DNA of 15,759 nucleotides, taken from assembly GCA_015767355.1 (NCBI GenBank), contig JADWMH010000002.1:1-15759 (forward strand), read 5' to 3'. Positions 7,326 through 15,152 of the stretch are shown in pieces. Position 1 is the first letter of the stretch, and each line of letters starts with the position of its first letter. The notes beneath the pieces were generated by a model. It worked only from the letters and a program-made list of their open reading frames with translations, was not told the DNA's origin and made no database searches. The stretch comes from Gammaproteobacteria bacterium. Lineage in GTDB: Bacteria; Pseudomonadota; Gammaproteobacteria; Chromatiales; Chromatiaceae. Both the position numbers and the translations under genes were made by a program.

Positions 7326-9749
7326 ATGACCCTTGAAAATATGACCCTTGAAAAAGAGACTCGGGAAGTTTTGTGCCAGCTTCTTCAAACCGGCGACGAA
7401 GCTGACCGCTGCTACGCCGCCCGCACCCTGGGAATACTGGGAGGCAGGGAATCGGTCGATACGCTGATCGAACGCCTCAAAGATGAAGATGTGGATGTAT
7501 CCATCGATGCAGCCGAGGCCCTGGGGAATATCGGTGCGACCGAAGCGGTTCCCGCATTGATTGAATCTCTTGAGAACGACCCCAGCGGCGAAGTCTGCAC
7601 CATGATCGCCGAAGCGCTGGGAAAGATCAGGAGTTCAGAATCCATCGATCCACTGCTTAAGATTTTGCTGCAGCGCCCCGACTATCTTGAATGGGACGAC
7701 GACTGGGATACCTGGTGGGATGTTCAGAAAGAGGCAGTCAAGGCGCTGGGATTACTCAAGGCCGAGAAAGCCGTTGATGCCCTGCCCGGGTTGATCGATG
7801 ACGAGCAGCAGCAGGATATCGAACCTGAAATTTTGAACACATTGATCGATATCTCAACTGCTGGCGAGGCGCGCGTCATCGAGCGTCTGCAAAACCAGCA
7901 GAGCCTGCCGCCGCAGCGCCGGCGCGCTGCACATGCGCTGGCAAAATCCACTACGCCTGAGGCAACCAGGGCGCTTGGACGCGCCTTGAGGGACAATGCC
8001 GCACAAGTACGCGCCGAGGCAGCCCTTGCACTGGCCGAGAAACAGGCGGCCAACTACCTGGGCGCCCTGCTGCTGCTGCTCAAAGACCCGCATGAAGAGG
8101 TTCGCCGTGCAGCGGTAACAGCCGTGACCCGGCTGGCGGAAGATGGCGCCAATGCCGGTGAACTCCAGGAGGCGCTCGAATTAATGCTGAGCGATCCGGA
8201 CAGCCAGGTGCGCGCCACACTGCTCACTCTGCTTTTACCTGCAGTGTCTGACAGCCCGCTCTCTGAACAAAATTTTCAGGCCGTGGTTGAGTGCATGAGC
8301 GATACGGCTGCGGAGACTGCCGCAGCTGCATGCACCCTGCTGGGCGCCAACACCGATCCGGCTGCTATCGCCCCCCTGCTGTCATTGATTGATGATGCGA
8401 ACGGGCATCCGATGGTGCGCCGCGAAGCTGCCATCTCCATCGGCAAACTGGGCCGCATCGATGCGCATGTCATGGCATCACTGGGAAAAGCAGTCACTGA
8501 TGAGCAGCAAACAGTCAGACTGGCAGCGCTCACAGCACTGATGGAGCTGGAAAATTCAGGTGTCCTGATTACAGATGATTTGGTTGACGATGAAGAGCAT
8601 CCATTACCCCGTCCGCTGGAACTGGTGGTGGATGCAGTCAATGGCAAAATTGCGATTATCGAAGAATCACCCTCCCCGGCAGACGAAACTGTAAAGGATG
8701 AGGATGAAACAAAGGAGCATATAGCCGAATCAGAAACCGGCGATTCAGCGCAAGCTCGGGAGAGCGCACCGGAAGTGGCTGTAGATACCATCGACCTGCC
8801 GGAAACCCCTGCGCAAATCGTCCGGGAGGGTGAAGTTGAAGTCGCCACCTCCACGCTCGATGCCATTGCCATGGAGAACGTAGAGTCGATGATGAACGCA
8901 TCAGCACCAGCTGCTGAAGAGATAATCGAGGATGAAGTCACCCGGGAGTACAGGGGAATTGTAAAAGATAACAAAGCGATGATGCGGCGCATCCGCTCCC
9001 ACCGCAAAACCGATGTGCAGCAGGATGTTCGCCGTCTGGCAGCCAGGGTGTTGGCAACAACAGACGATCCCCTGGCAATCGACACGCTGATTCATGCTCT
9101 CAACGATGATGATGATCTGATACGGCGCGAAGCCGCAGAAGCCATTGGCGTCATCGCCCGGCGCAGCCGGCAGATACCAGAGCTGATGGATGCAGTAGGC
9201 GCCCTGATTACACAACTGGCGATCAGCGACATCGATCACAAGGTGACCTGCGCGCGAACACTGAGCTACCTCGGAAACCGTGCTGCACTGGGACCTTTGA
9301 TAGAAGCAACCAAAGCGCCCGAATATACCTTGCGGGTTCAGGCCATCGACGCCCTTGTGCGGCTGTCACTGAATAGCCGGAATCCGGATGAAGCCGGCCA
9401 CATGGTGGTGCGGGACGTGCCGCCGCTGAGCATTGCACGCAAACTGATGGAGAGCCTGGATGATGACGACATGGGCGCCCGGGTTGCTGCAGCCAGGGGA
9501 CTGGCGCAAATACTTAGCCCCCTGAATGAGGAAAATTTCACCAGGAAAGCGGTCAAAAAAGTCGTATCCAGCGTCATGCTCAGCACCGGAGAGGAAGCGC
9601 GCCTCCTCGGCAGGGCGCTGCGCCAGTTTGATACCAGACTCGGCAACGAAGAGCTGCTGGTACAGCTGAAAGCAGCCGAAGACAGTGTCAAGCGCAGCGT
9701 CTTTATCGAAATGATCGAAGAACTCTTGCAGCCTGAAAAGGCGGCATAA
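7326..9749 (+). CDS. HEAT-repeat protein, two repeat blocks split by an acidic linker
   Basis: An 807-aa protein without signal peptide or membrane span, so cytoplasmic. Residues about 25-410 are alpha-helical HEAT/PBS-lyase-type repeats; examples are ARTLGILGGRESVDTLIERL (32-51), AAEALGNIGATEAVPALIES (62-81) and AALALAEKQAANYLGALLLL (232-251). An acidic, probably disordered linker (about 440-545, rich in E, D, A, T) follows. A second HEAT block fills about 563-800 (for example RREAAEAIGVIARRS, 600-614). Such solenoids usually mediate protein-protein contacts, and phycobilin lyase relatives handle tetrapyrroles, but I see no catalytic signature. It begins the rightward operon. The start is ambiguous: ATGACCCTTGAAAA occurs twice in tandem (7326 and 7341), giving two in-frame ATGs, neither with a good ribosome-binding site. 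The next gene follows after 32 bp. A scaffold or assembly role is inferred. Confidence 0.88.
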   Translation: MTLENMTLEKETREVLCQLLQTGDEADRCYAARTLGILGGRESVDTLIERLKDEDVDVSIDAAEALGNIGATEAVPALIESLENDPSGEVCTMIAEALGKIRSSESIDPLLKILLQRPDYLEWDDDWDTWWDVQKEAVKALGLLKAEKAVDALPGLIDDEQQQDIEPEILNTLIDISTAGEARVIERLQNQQSLPPQRRRAAHALAKSTTPEATRALGRALRDNAAQVRAEAALALAEKQAANYLGALLLLLKDPHEEVRRAAVTAVTRLAEDGANAGELQEALELMLSDPDSQVRATLLTLLLPAVSDSPLSEQNFQAVVECMSDTAAETAAAACTLLGANTDPAAIAPLLSLIDDANGHPMVRREAAISIGKLGRIDAHVMASLGKAVTDEQQTVRLAALTALMELENSGVLITDDLVDDEEHPLPRPLELVVDAVNGKIAIIEESPSPADETVKDEDETKEHIAESETGDSAQARESAPEVAVDTIDLPETPAQIVREGEVEVATSTLDAIAMENVESMMNASAPAAEEIIEDEVTREYRGIVKDNKAMMRRIRSHRKTDVQQDVRRLAARVLATTDDPLAIDTLIHALNDDDDLIRREAAEAIGVIARRSRQIPELMDAVGALITQLAISDIDHKVTCARTLSYLGNRAALGPLIEATKAPEYTLRVQAIDALVRLSLNSRNPDEAGHMVVRDVPPLSIARKLMESLDDDDMGARVAAARGLAQILSPLNEENFTRKAVKKVVSSVMLSTGEEARLLGRALRQFDTRLGNEELLVQLKAAEDSVKRSVFIEMIEELLQPEKAA

Positions 9750-9781
9750 AACACAAAGCACCCAACCCCGGAGAAAACAGT

Positions 9782-10525
9782 ATGAAAAAATTGCTCTTAG
9801 CACTCAGCATCGCCAGTGTTTGCGCACTACCGCTCAATAGCCAGGCTGCAGCCTACAAAGAGGGCGCTGTAAGCGATGGCGGAACCATCACCGGCAGCAT
9901 CAATTTTACAGGCAAGGATCAGGCCCCCAAAGTCTACGGCATCAGCAAGGACAACGATGTCTGCGGCACCGGTGAACGTGAGATCGACTATGTACGCGTG
10001 GTCGACGGACACCTGATGGACACCGTGGTTTATCTGGAAAAGATCAAGGAGGGGAAAGCCTTCCCTGCCGAGGTTGGCGACGCCACCATCGACCAGGAGG
10101 GCTGCGAATTCAAGCCTTTCATGCAGGTGATGAAAAATGATTCCAACCTTGCAGCCGTCAGCAAGGATCCTGTGCTGCACAACATTCACACCTACGAGTT
10201 GATTCGCGGCGACGCCAAGGGACCGAAAAAGACCCTCATCAATGTGAGCCAGCCGGATCCCGGCACAGTCAACTCCACCATCAAGGTTAAAAAGGGACCT
10301 GCCATGAAAGTCGAGTGCGACGCGCATGACTTTATGCATGGTTTTGTCTTTATCGCCAAAAACCCCTACTTTGCCCAGGTCGGAGAAGATGGAACCTTCA
10401 GCATCGCCGATGTGCCTCCTGGCGACTACACCATCAAAGCGTGGCACGGCATGTTGAAAAACCAGAAGGCCAAGGTCAAAGTTGAAGCCGGCGGCACCGC
10501 CACAGTGGATTTCACCTTCAAGTAA
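9782..10525 (+). CDS. Exported cupredoxin-like / carboxypeptidase regulatory-like protein
   Basis: A 247-aa periplasmic protein with signal peptide 1-23 (MKKLLLALSIASVCALPLNS then QAA). Candidate type 1 copper ligands are H133 or H136 (VLHNIHTY), C179 and H182 (VECDAHDFMHG), plus M185 or H186. This is the His...Cys-x-x-His...Met/His arrangement of plastocyanin-like proteins. Two more cysteines (C61, C108) could form a disulfide. Residues about 196-246 (DGTFSIADVPPGDYTIKAWHG, then a beta-rich end) resemble the carboxypeptidase regulatory-like fold. Similar proteins are often called plastocyanin- or methylamine-utilisation-like. The start is supported by GGAG 8 bases upstream. It follows the HEAT gene by 32 bp and abuts a 44-aa membrane protein. 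It may carry electrons to or from the cytochromes of the divergent operon, or receive copper from the SCO protein. Copper binding is inferred from motif only. Confidence 0.82.
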   Translation: MKKLLLALSIASVCALPLNSQAAAYKEGAVSDGGTITGSINFTGKDQAPKVYGISKDNDVCGTGEREIDYVRVVDGHLMDTVVYLEKIKEGKAFPAEVGDATIDQEGCEFKPFMQVMKNDSNLAAVSKDPVLHNIHTYELIRGDAKGPKKTLINVSQPDPGTVNSTIKVKKGPAMKVECDAHDFMHGFVFIAKNPYFAQVGEDGTFSIADVPPGDYTIKAWHGMLKNQKAKVKVEAGGTATVDFTFK

Positions 10526-10660
10526 ATGCGCATGGATAACGTCATGGCGGATGAGAAACCACGCTATCGCCTGAGCCTGATGGACTACCTGGCGATCGTT
10601 GCCGGCATCATCAATGTGGTGGTGATCGGCTACATCGTGGGTTACTGGCTTTTGCAGTAG
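10526..10660 (+). CDS. Small single-span membrane protein (44 aa or shorter)
   Basis: An ATG directly follows the TAA of the cupredoxin-like gene and opens a 44-codon frame ending in TAG. The protein starts MRMDNVMADEKPRYRLSLMD and ends in a hydrophobic helix (about 20-43: YLAIVAGIINVVVIGYIVGY, then WLLQ). A basic/acidic N-terminus before one C-terminal helix suggests a tail-anchored or single-span protein. Internal ATGs at 10532 and 10544 are alternatives; the latter has GGAT 6 bases upstream and gives a 38-aa protein beginning MADEKPRYR. Its tight spacing to the copper-protein gene and its resemblance in kind to the two small proteins at 6474-6846 argue for a real gene, but no family is recognised. 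Confidence 0.62.
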   Translation: MRMDNVMADEKPRYRLSLMDYLAIVAGIINVVVIGYIVGYWLLQ

Positions 10661-10675
10661 ACCTGAACCACTCCG

Positions 10676-10697
10676 TGCATAGCAGTTATCCTATGCA
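10676..10697. promoter_or_regulatory. Short inverted repeat between the 44-aa gene and the Usp/PCP_red gene
   Basis: TGCATAG and CTATGCA form a perfect 7-bp inverted repeat around the 8-base CAGTTATC in a 104-bp gap. The stem is AT-rich with no T tract, so it is not a typical terminator. It could be an operator or RNA hairpin, or chance. Nothing else clear is seen in the gap. Confidence 0.25.
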
Positions 10698-10764
10698 ATA
10701 TCGAATACGCAGGGTTATTGGGAAGTTGTGTTCCGTAGTTCCATTCTTTCAGTGAGATTATTGC

Positions 10765-13002
10765 ATGAGCGCACAGACTCAAACCAATATGACCGGGACA
10801 GGCGCCCTGCCCTCCTACGAATCCATCCTGCTGGCCGTGGACTCGTCGGATCACTCCAACCAGGGAATTCGCGAAGCTGTTGCCCTTGCTTCCCTGTTTG
10901 ACTGTGAGCTGACCGCAGCCCATGTCTATGCTGCAAAACTGCACGATATGCGCTTCCGTCAAATGGAGGGCGGTCTGCCGGCGCTGTTTCGTGAAGAGCA
11001 GGAACTGGAGCGTCAGCGTGATGTACATGACGATCTCATCACCAGGGGGCTCTCCATTATCACTGACTCCTACCTCGACCAGGTCGACAAGTTCGCCGGC
11101 AAGCTTGAAAGAGCCGTCAAACGCCGCTCCCTCGAGGGCAAGAATTACCGCGAGCTGGTCAAAGAGAGCAACAGCGGCAAATACGACCTGCTGGTGATGG
11201 GGGCGCTGGGCCTCGGAGCCGTGAAGGGCAGCCGCCTCGGCACCGTGTGCCAGCGTGTCACCAGGCGCAGCGTCATCGACACCCTGATCATCAAGGATCC
11301 GCTGCGCCAAATCAGTGAAGGCCCAATCGTGGTCGCCATCGATGGCTCGGCCAAGGCGTATGGAGGACTGCTGACTGCGTTCTCCCTGGCCAGGGAGTGG
11401 GGAGTCAAAATTAAAGTGGTTTCCGCCTTCGACCCCTATTATCACTATGTCGCCTTCAACCGCATTGCCGGAGTGCTCTCCGAGGAGGCAGGCAAGGTCT
11501 TCAAATTCCAGGAGCAGGAAAAACTGCACGAGGAGATTATCGACTCCGGTCTGGCCAAGATCTACCAGGGGCATCTTGCCGTCGCCCAGTCGATTGCTGC
11601 AGAGCATGAGATGGAGATCGAAACGGTACTGCTTGACGGCAAACCCCATGAAGTCATCAACCGCTATCTCAATGAGATCAAGCCCTCGCTGCTGGTGCTG
11701 GGCACGACCGGCATCCATGCCGACTCAGGCCTGGATATCGGCGGCAACAGCGAACAGCTGCTCAACGATGCGGAGTGTTCCGTTTTGCTGAGTCAACGCG
11801 AGCACACCCCCGGGATTGACAGCCTGGCCGAGGTGACTACATCATGGACCAATGAAGCAGAGACCCGCATGGAGAGCGTCCCCTCCTTCGTGCGCAGCAT
11901 GGCGCGCATGGCAATCCTGCGCTACGCTCAGGAGCATGGACATACGGTCATCACCGAGAGCATCGTTGAAGAGGCAACGGCCCAGCTCATGCCCGCTCAT
12001 GCCGGGCAGGCCATGGAAGAGATCGTCGGCGCCTATGACCGCGGTGAACTCAAACGCAAGCCTGATGCTCCCGCTGTCATGCGCTGGAGCGACGCCGCGA
12101 CCAAACTGCTGCTCACTGAAAAAAATCTCAGCCTGCGCGGCAATCTCAGCATGCGGGCTGAAAAAAAAGCTCGCAGTACCAAATCCAGCCAGGTGGAAGC
12201 CGGGCATATCGAGGAGTTCCTTGACCAGGAGGATATAGGACTTAAACCACAGGACTTAGGACTGAGGACTGAGGACTCAATACTTAGCCCTAAGTCCTCA
12301 CCACTCAGTCCTGTTCTTTGGCAATCAGCCGCACTGGCGCGCCTCATGCGCGTTCCGCAAGGCTTTATGCGCGATGCTTCCAAACAACGCATCGAGGCCT
12401 ATGCCGTGGCCAATAACCATGATGAGATCACTCTTGATGTTGCCGAAGCCGGTTTGGCGCAGGCGCGTGAAGCGATGGCCGATCAAATGCAGTCGGCACC
12501 CACGCCTGACGCAGCTGCGCAGCAGAGTGAGACCACTGAAAAAGCGAATAAAAGTGGCTGCCCTTTTGCCAGCATGCTGGAGCCTGTTGAAGCACCGACA
12601 GATACTCCTGGGTTAGAAAACAATTGGTCACCCCGGGCGGAAGCCATGCTTGGTAGCGTCCCTCCCGGTTTCTGCCGCGACATGACGCGCAAGGCCGCTG
12701 AAGCGATAGCCGTCAAAAATGGCCTCTCCACCATCGAACCGCACTTTGTCGAGGAGGTGCTAAAGACCTTCCAGGCCGGATCCGAGTCAAGTGGTGAATC
12801 CATGCCATGGGAACTGAGCGCAACACAGCGCATCGCCAAAGCGCCTGATATGGTGCGCGGCATGTTGATCAAGGAGATCGAGGGCTGGAGTGAGCGCAAC
12901 GGGCTGGAACTGGTCAGCGAAGAGGCGGTGGATGCCATCAAGGAAGTCTGGGCCAGGCGCGGCGTGTTTCACCTCGATCCCGATGACCCCAGGAACGGGT
13001 AA
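10765..13002 (+). CDS. Tandem universal stress protein domains fused to about five PCP_red-like repeats
   Basis: A 745-aa cytoplasmic fusion. Residues about 18-176 are one UspA domain, with the nucleotide-loop pattern G146-xx-G149-x9-G159-T160 intact. Residues about 185-343 are a second (G313-xx-G316-x9-G326, with Gly where Ser/Thr is usual). The rest holds repeats like the C-terminal domain of ChlB/BchB: 361-410 (WTNEAETRMESVPSFVRSMA), 441-488 (degenerate), 519-570 (RVPQGFMRD), 621-670 (WSPRAEAMLGSVPPGFCRDM) and 681-730 (PWELSATQRIAKAPDMVRGM). The pattern is W-x-x-E/A-A ... P-x-F-x-R ... A ... G ... I/V-T. Residues about 491-517 are encoded by a palindromic repeat (separate entry). The ribosome-binding site is weak (GTGAG, 10 bases upstream). 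It precedes a radical SAM gene with the same repeats, which points to a shared substrate or partner. ATP sensing and tetrapyrrole or partner binding are inferred; enzymatic activity is not evident. Confidence 0.87.
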   Translation: MSAQTQTNMTGTGALPSYESILLAVDSSDHSNQGIREAVALASLFDCELTAAHVYAAKLHDMRFRQMEGGLPALFREEQELERQRDVHDDLITRGLSIITDSYLDQVDKFAGKLERAVKRRSLEGKNYRELVKESNSGKYDLLVMGALGLGAVKGSRLGTVCQRVTRRSVIDTLIIKDPLRQISEGPIVVAIDGSAKAYGGLLTAFSLAREWGVKIKVVSAFDPYYHYVAFNRIAGVLSEEAGKVFKFQEQEKLHEEIIDSGLAKIYQGHLAVAQSIAAEHEMEIETVLLDGKPHEVINRYLNEIKPSLLVLGTTGIHADSGLDIGGNSEQLLNDAECSVLLSQREHTPGIDSLAEVTTSWTNEAETRMESVPSFVRSMARMAILRYAQEHGHTVITESIVEEATAQLMPAHAGQAMEEIVGAYDRGELKRKPDAPAVMRWSDAATKLLLTEKNLSLRGNLSMRAEKKARSTKSSQVEAGHIEEFLDQEDIGLKPQDLGLRTEDSILSPKSSPLSPVLWQSAALARLMRVPQGFMRDASKQRIEAYAVANNHDEITLDVAEAGLAQAREAMADQMQSAPTPDAAAQQSETTEKANKSGCPFASMLEPVEAPTDTPGLENNWSPRAEAMLGSVPPGFCRDMTRKAAEAIAVKNGLSTIEPHFVEEVLKTFQAGSESSGESMPWELSATQRIAKAPDMVRGMLIKEIEGWSERNGLELVSEEAVDAIKEVWARRGVFHLDPDDPRNG
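12235..12313. repeat. In-frame GGACTTAGGACTGAGGACT palindromic repeat within the Usp/PCP_red gene
   Basis: Tandem near-copies of GGACT(T/G)AG on the left (for example AGGACTTAGGACTGAGGACT from 12251) are followed by the complementary pattern on the right (CCTAAGTCCTCA, CACTCAGTCCTG to 12313). Together they form an imperfect dyad starting at CAGGACT (12250). The composition differs from the surrounding gene, yet the frame stays open and is translated as LKPQDLGLRTEDSILSPKSS and so on. It falls in a linker between two PCP_red-like repeats, where extra residues should be tolerated. Repeats of this sort are normally intergenic. Confidence 0.75.
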
Positions 13003-13035
13003 TGGGTATGATCACCTATGAGACCAATAAATTTC

Positions 13036-13106
13036 ACCACGAAGATCACGAAGGACACGAAGAAAATAGACCACAAATCCTTCGTGATCTTCGTGTGCTT
13101 CGTGGT
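13036..13106. repeat. CCACGAAG palindromic repeat between Usp/PCP_red and radical SAM genes
   Basis: The left arm (ACCACGAAGATCACGAAGGA from 13036, then CACGAAG) is complementary to the right arm (CCTTCGTGATCTTCGTG, then TGCTTCGTGGT ending at 13106) around an AT-rich centre. Each arm contains three CACGAAG or TTCGTG units. In RNA it would be a strong hairpin 21 bases before the radical SAM ATG. It lacks a following T tract, so it is not a typical terminator. It is a well-known style of dispersed intergenic repeat; here it may modulate expression within the operon. Confidence 0.85.
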
Positions 13107-13127
13107 TAATGTTTTTCCCTGGTTCTC

Positions 13128-15152
13128 ATGACTAACGATCTCTTCATTCTTGCTGTCAACCTGACGCGCCGCTGCAACCTTGCGTGTGCGCACTGCTACA
13201 TGGATGCGGAGACGCGCGACAGCGGCGGCGACGCTGAACTTGGCGCCAATGAGATCAAAAATCTGCTGGATGAGATTGCATCACGCAGCAACGAAACCAT
13301 GGTGGTGCTCACCGGCGGCGAGCCTCTGCTGCGCCGCGACCTTGAACAGCTGATTGAGCACGGCCACTCCCTGGGCCTCTCGATGGTGGTTGGCACCAAC
13401 GGCGTGCTGCTGAATGAGCTGCGAGTCCAGTCACTAAAAGCTGCAGGCGCCATGGGCATGGGAATCAGCCTCGACTCTCTCGATCCGCAAAGCCACGACG
13501 ATTTCCGCGGCTGCCCCGGCAGTTGGGAGAAGACCCTCTCCGCAATGGATCTGTGTAAAAAATATGATCTCCCCTTCCAGGTGCACTTCTCGGTGACCGA
13601 ACAGAACGCCCATGAAGTGCAGTCGATGATCGACTTCGCCAGCGCCAGCGGCGCTCATGTGCTGAACATCTTCTTCCTGATCTGCACCGGGCGCGGTGAA
13701 TCCATGTCCGACATCACTCCGGTCCGCTACGAAGAGGTGCTCAAGCAGTTGGTCGAGGCACAGGAGCAGACACGGGATCTGATCATCCGCGCCCGCTGCG
13801 CACCGCATTACAAGCGCGTGGCCTACGAACACAATCCGGAATCGTCCCTGACGCGCGCCCAGGGCTACGAAGGCGGAGGCTGCCTGGCGGGCATCCACTA
13901 CTGTCGCATCACCCCCGAAGGCGCAGTGACCGCCTGTCCCTATATTCCCGACGAGGACGGCAGCATCCGTGAGCAGCAGTTCTGGGAGATCTGGGACAAC
14001 TCGCCGGGTTTCCAGCAGCTGCGCAACCCGACTCTAGGCGGCAAATGCGGCAAGTGTGAATACCGAGAACTGTGCGGCGGCTGCCGCGCACGCCCACTGG
14101 CGATGGGTGGAACCATCATGGATGCCGACCCCTGGTGCAGCCACTACCCAACCGGCAAACCCATCATCCAGCCATTGGTTGAACAGCATGACACCACAAT
14201 TGCCTGGTCAGCGGAGGCTCAGAAGCGCCTTGAACGTGTTCCCGGCTTCCTGCGCAAGATGGTGCGCAAACGCGCCGAGGCACATGTGCTGGAGCTGGGC
14301 GAAAACCAGGTAACCAGCAAACACATGGCCACCCTGGCGGCCAGGCGCTTCGGTGACAATTTCCCCGGCAAGCGCCCCGACAACACTCCTGCTGCAGACA
14401 AATCCGGAGTCTCCTCCAGCGGACTGGCCTGGACCAGCGAAGCAAAAGTCTACCTCGAGGAGATTCCCGCTTTTCTGCGTGAAGGCGTGTTTGCCGTAGC
14501 AGAGGATGTTGCCCGCAGCGAGGGACGCCTCGAGGTCAACATTAAACTGCTGCATCGACTGGAACAGGAGGATAGTCCCGAAAGAGAGCTCGCATGGGAA
14601 ACCGATGCAGACGATTTGCTGGAGGCGCTGCTCGCCGTGCGTGAGCCCCAGGTCAGGATGTTCATCCAGCCAGGCATGGAAGTCGCTGCCGAACGCGAGG
14701 CTAAAAGACACGACTCCAGCGTCGTCTGCATCGAAGATGTCCAAACGATCATCGACACCCAACTGGCCGGCGTGGAGTGGGATGCAGATGCACTGGCGCG
14801 GGTCGAGTCGGCGCCCGATTTCGTGCGCGCCGGAATCAAGAAGGCTGCCGAATTCGGTGCACGCCGCGAAGGCCTGGAACGAATCACCGGCAATGACCTG
14901 ACCCGTTTTCGCAACCGCGCCATGATGAAAGCGGTGCGCCGCATGAAAGGCTTCGGCATGAAAGAGCTGAATTTCGACGCCTTCGCCATCGCAAAAGAAC
15001 GGGTGCCGCGGCTGAAGGAGAATCAACAGGCGAAGAAGCGTTTTTCCGAGATCCGCAGTTACGTGGAATCCAGGCAGAATCCGGACGGCGGCGGCCTGGG
15101 ACTGCTCGATAGTGAGCTTTTAGAGAAGATGAAGGCCGAGCTGAAGAGATGA
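13128..15152 (+). CDS. Radical SAM/SPASM protein (NirJ/AhbD-like) with about four PCP_red-like repeats
   Basis: A 674-aa cytoplasmic protein. The radical SAM motif is C16-xxx-C20-xx-C23 in NLTRRCNLACAHCYMD, with TGGEP at 62-66. A SPASM-type auxiliary cluster region contains C252, C259, C270, C307, C310, C316, C319 and C337 (GGCLAGIHYCRITPEGAVTAC; CGKCEYRELCGGCRARP). This layout is that of the heme d1 and alternative-heme enzymes NirJ and AhbD, which modify tetrapyrrole side chains, but other SPASM enzymes act on peptides. Those enzymes are about 350-400 aa; here about 315 extra residues hold PCP_red-like repeats at 360-408 (WSAEAQKRLERVPGFLRKMV), 434-480, 489-545 (degenerate) and 550-600 (WDADALARVESAPDFVRAGI). 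There is no good ribosome-binding site. The stop overlaps the HemY-like start as ATGA, which supports a tetrapyrrole substrate. The exact reaction is unknown. Confidence 0.88.
   Translation: MTNDLFILAVNLTRRCNLACAHCYMDAETRDSGGDAELGANEIKNLLDEIASRSNETMVVLTGGEPLLRRDLEQLIEHGHSLGLSMVVGTNGVLLNELRVQSLKAAGAMGMGISLDSLDPQSHDDFRGCPGSWEKTLSAMDLCKKYDLPFQVHFSVTEQNAHEVQSMIDFASASGAHVLNIFFLICTGRGESMSDITPVRYEEVLKQLVEAQEQTRDLIIRARCAPHYKRVAYEHNPESSLTRAQGYEGGGCLAGIHYCRITPEGAVTACPYIPDEDGSIREQQFWEIWDNSPGFQQLRNPTLGGKCGKCEYRELCGGCRARPLAMGGTIMDADPWCSHYPTGKPIIQPLVEQHDTTIAWSAEAQKRLERVPGFLRKMVRKRAEAHVLELGENQVTSKHMATLAARRFGDNFPGKRPDNTPAADKSGVSSSGLAWTSEAKVYLEEIPAFLREGVFAVAEDVARSEGRLEVNIKLLHRLEQEDSPERELAWETDADDLLEALLAVREPQVRMFIQPGMEVAAEREAKRHDSSVVCIEDVQTIIDTQLAGVEWDADALARVESAPDFVRAGIKKAAEFGARREGLERITGNDLTRFRNRAMMKAVRRMKGFGMKELNFDAFAIAKERVPRLKENQQAKKRFSEIRSYVESRQNPDGGGLGLLDSELLEKMKAELKR

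Noticed and set aside
8276..9085. 269-codon Ser/Ala-rich open frame on the minus strand
   Set aside because: Low-complexity product antisense to the HEAT gene; composition is explained by the complementary codons.
10642..11718. 358-codon open frame on the minus strand
   Set aside because: It overlaps the UspA-domain region, whose nucleotide-loop motif supports the + strand. No domain is seen in the minus frame.
13036..13106. Rho-independent terminator
   Set aside because: The hairpin is strong but is not followed by a T tract, and it matches a dispersed repeat pattern.
12969..13193. Small minus-strand open frame with KHTKITK-like and FFVSFVIFVVKF segments
   Set aside because: This is the well-known false translation of the CCACGAAG palindromic repeat, not a gene.
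13128..15152. Calling the radical SAM gene nirJ or ahbD
   Set aside because: The cysteine layout fits that group, but the long repeat tail and absence of nirS or other d1 genes in view make a specific symbol unsafe.
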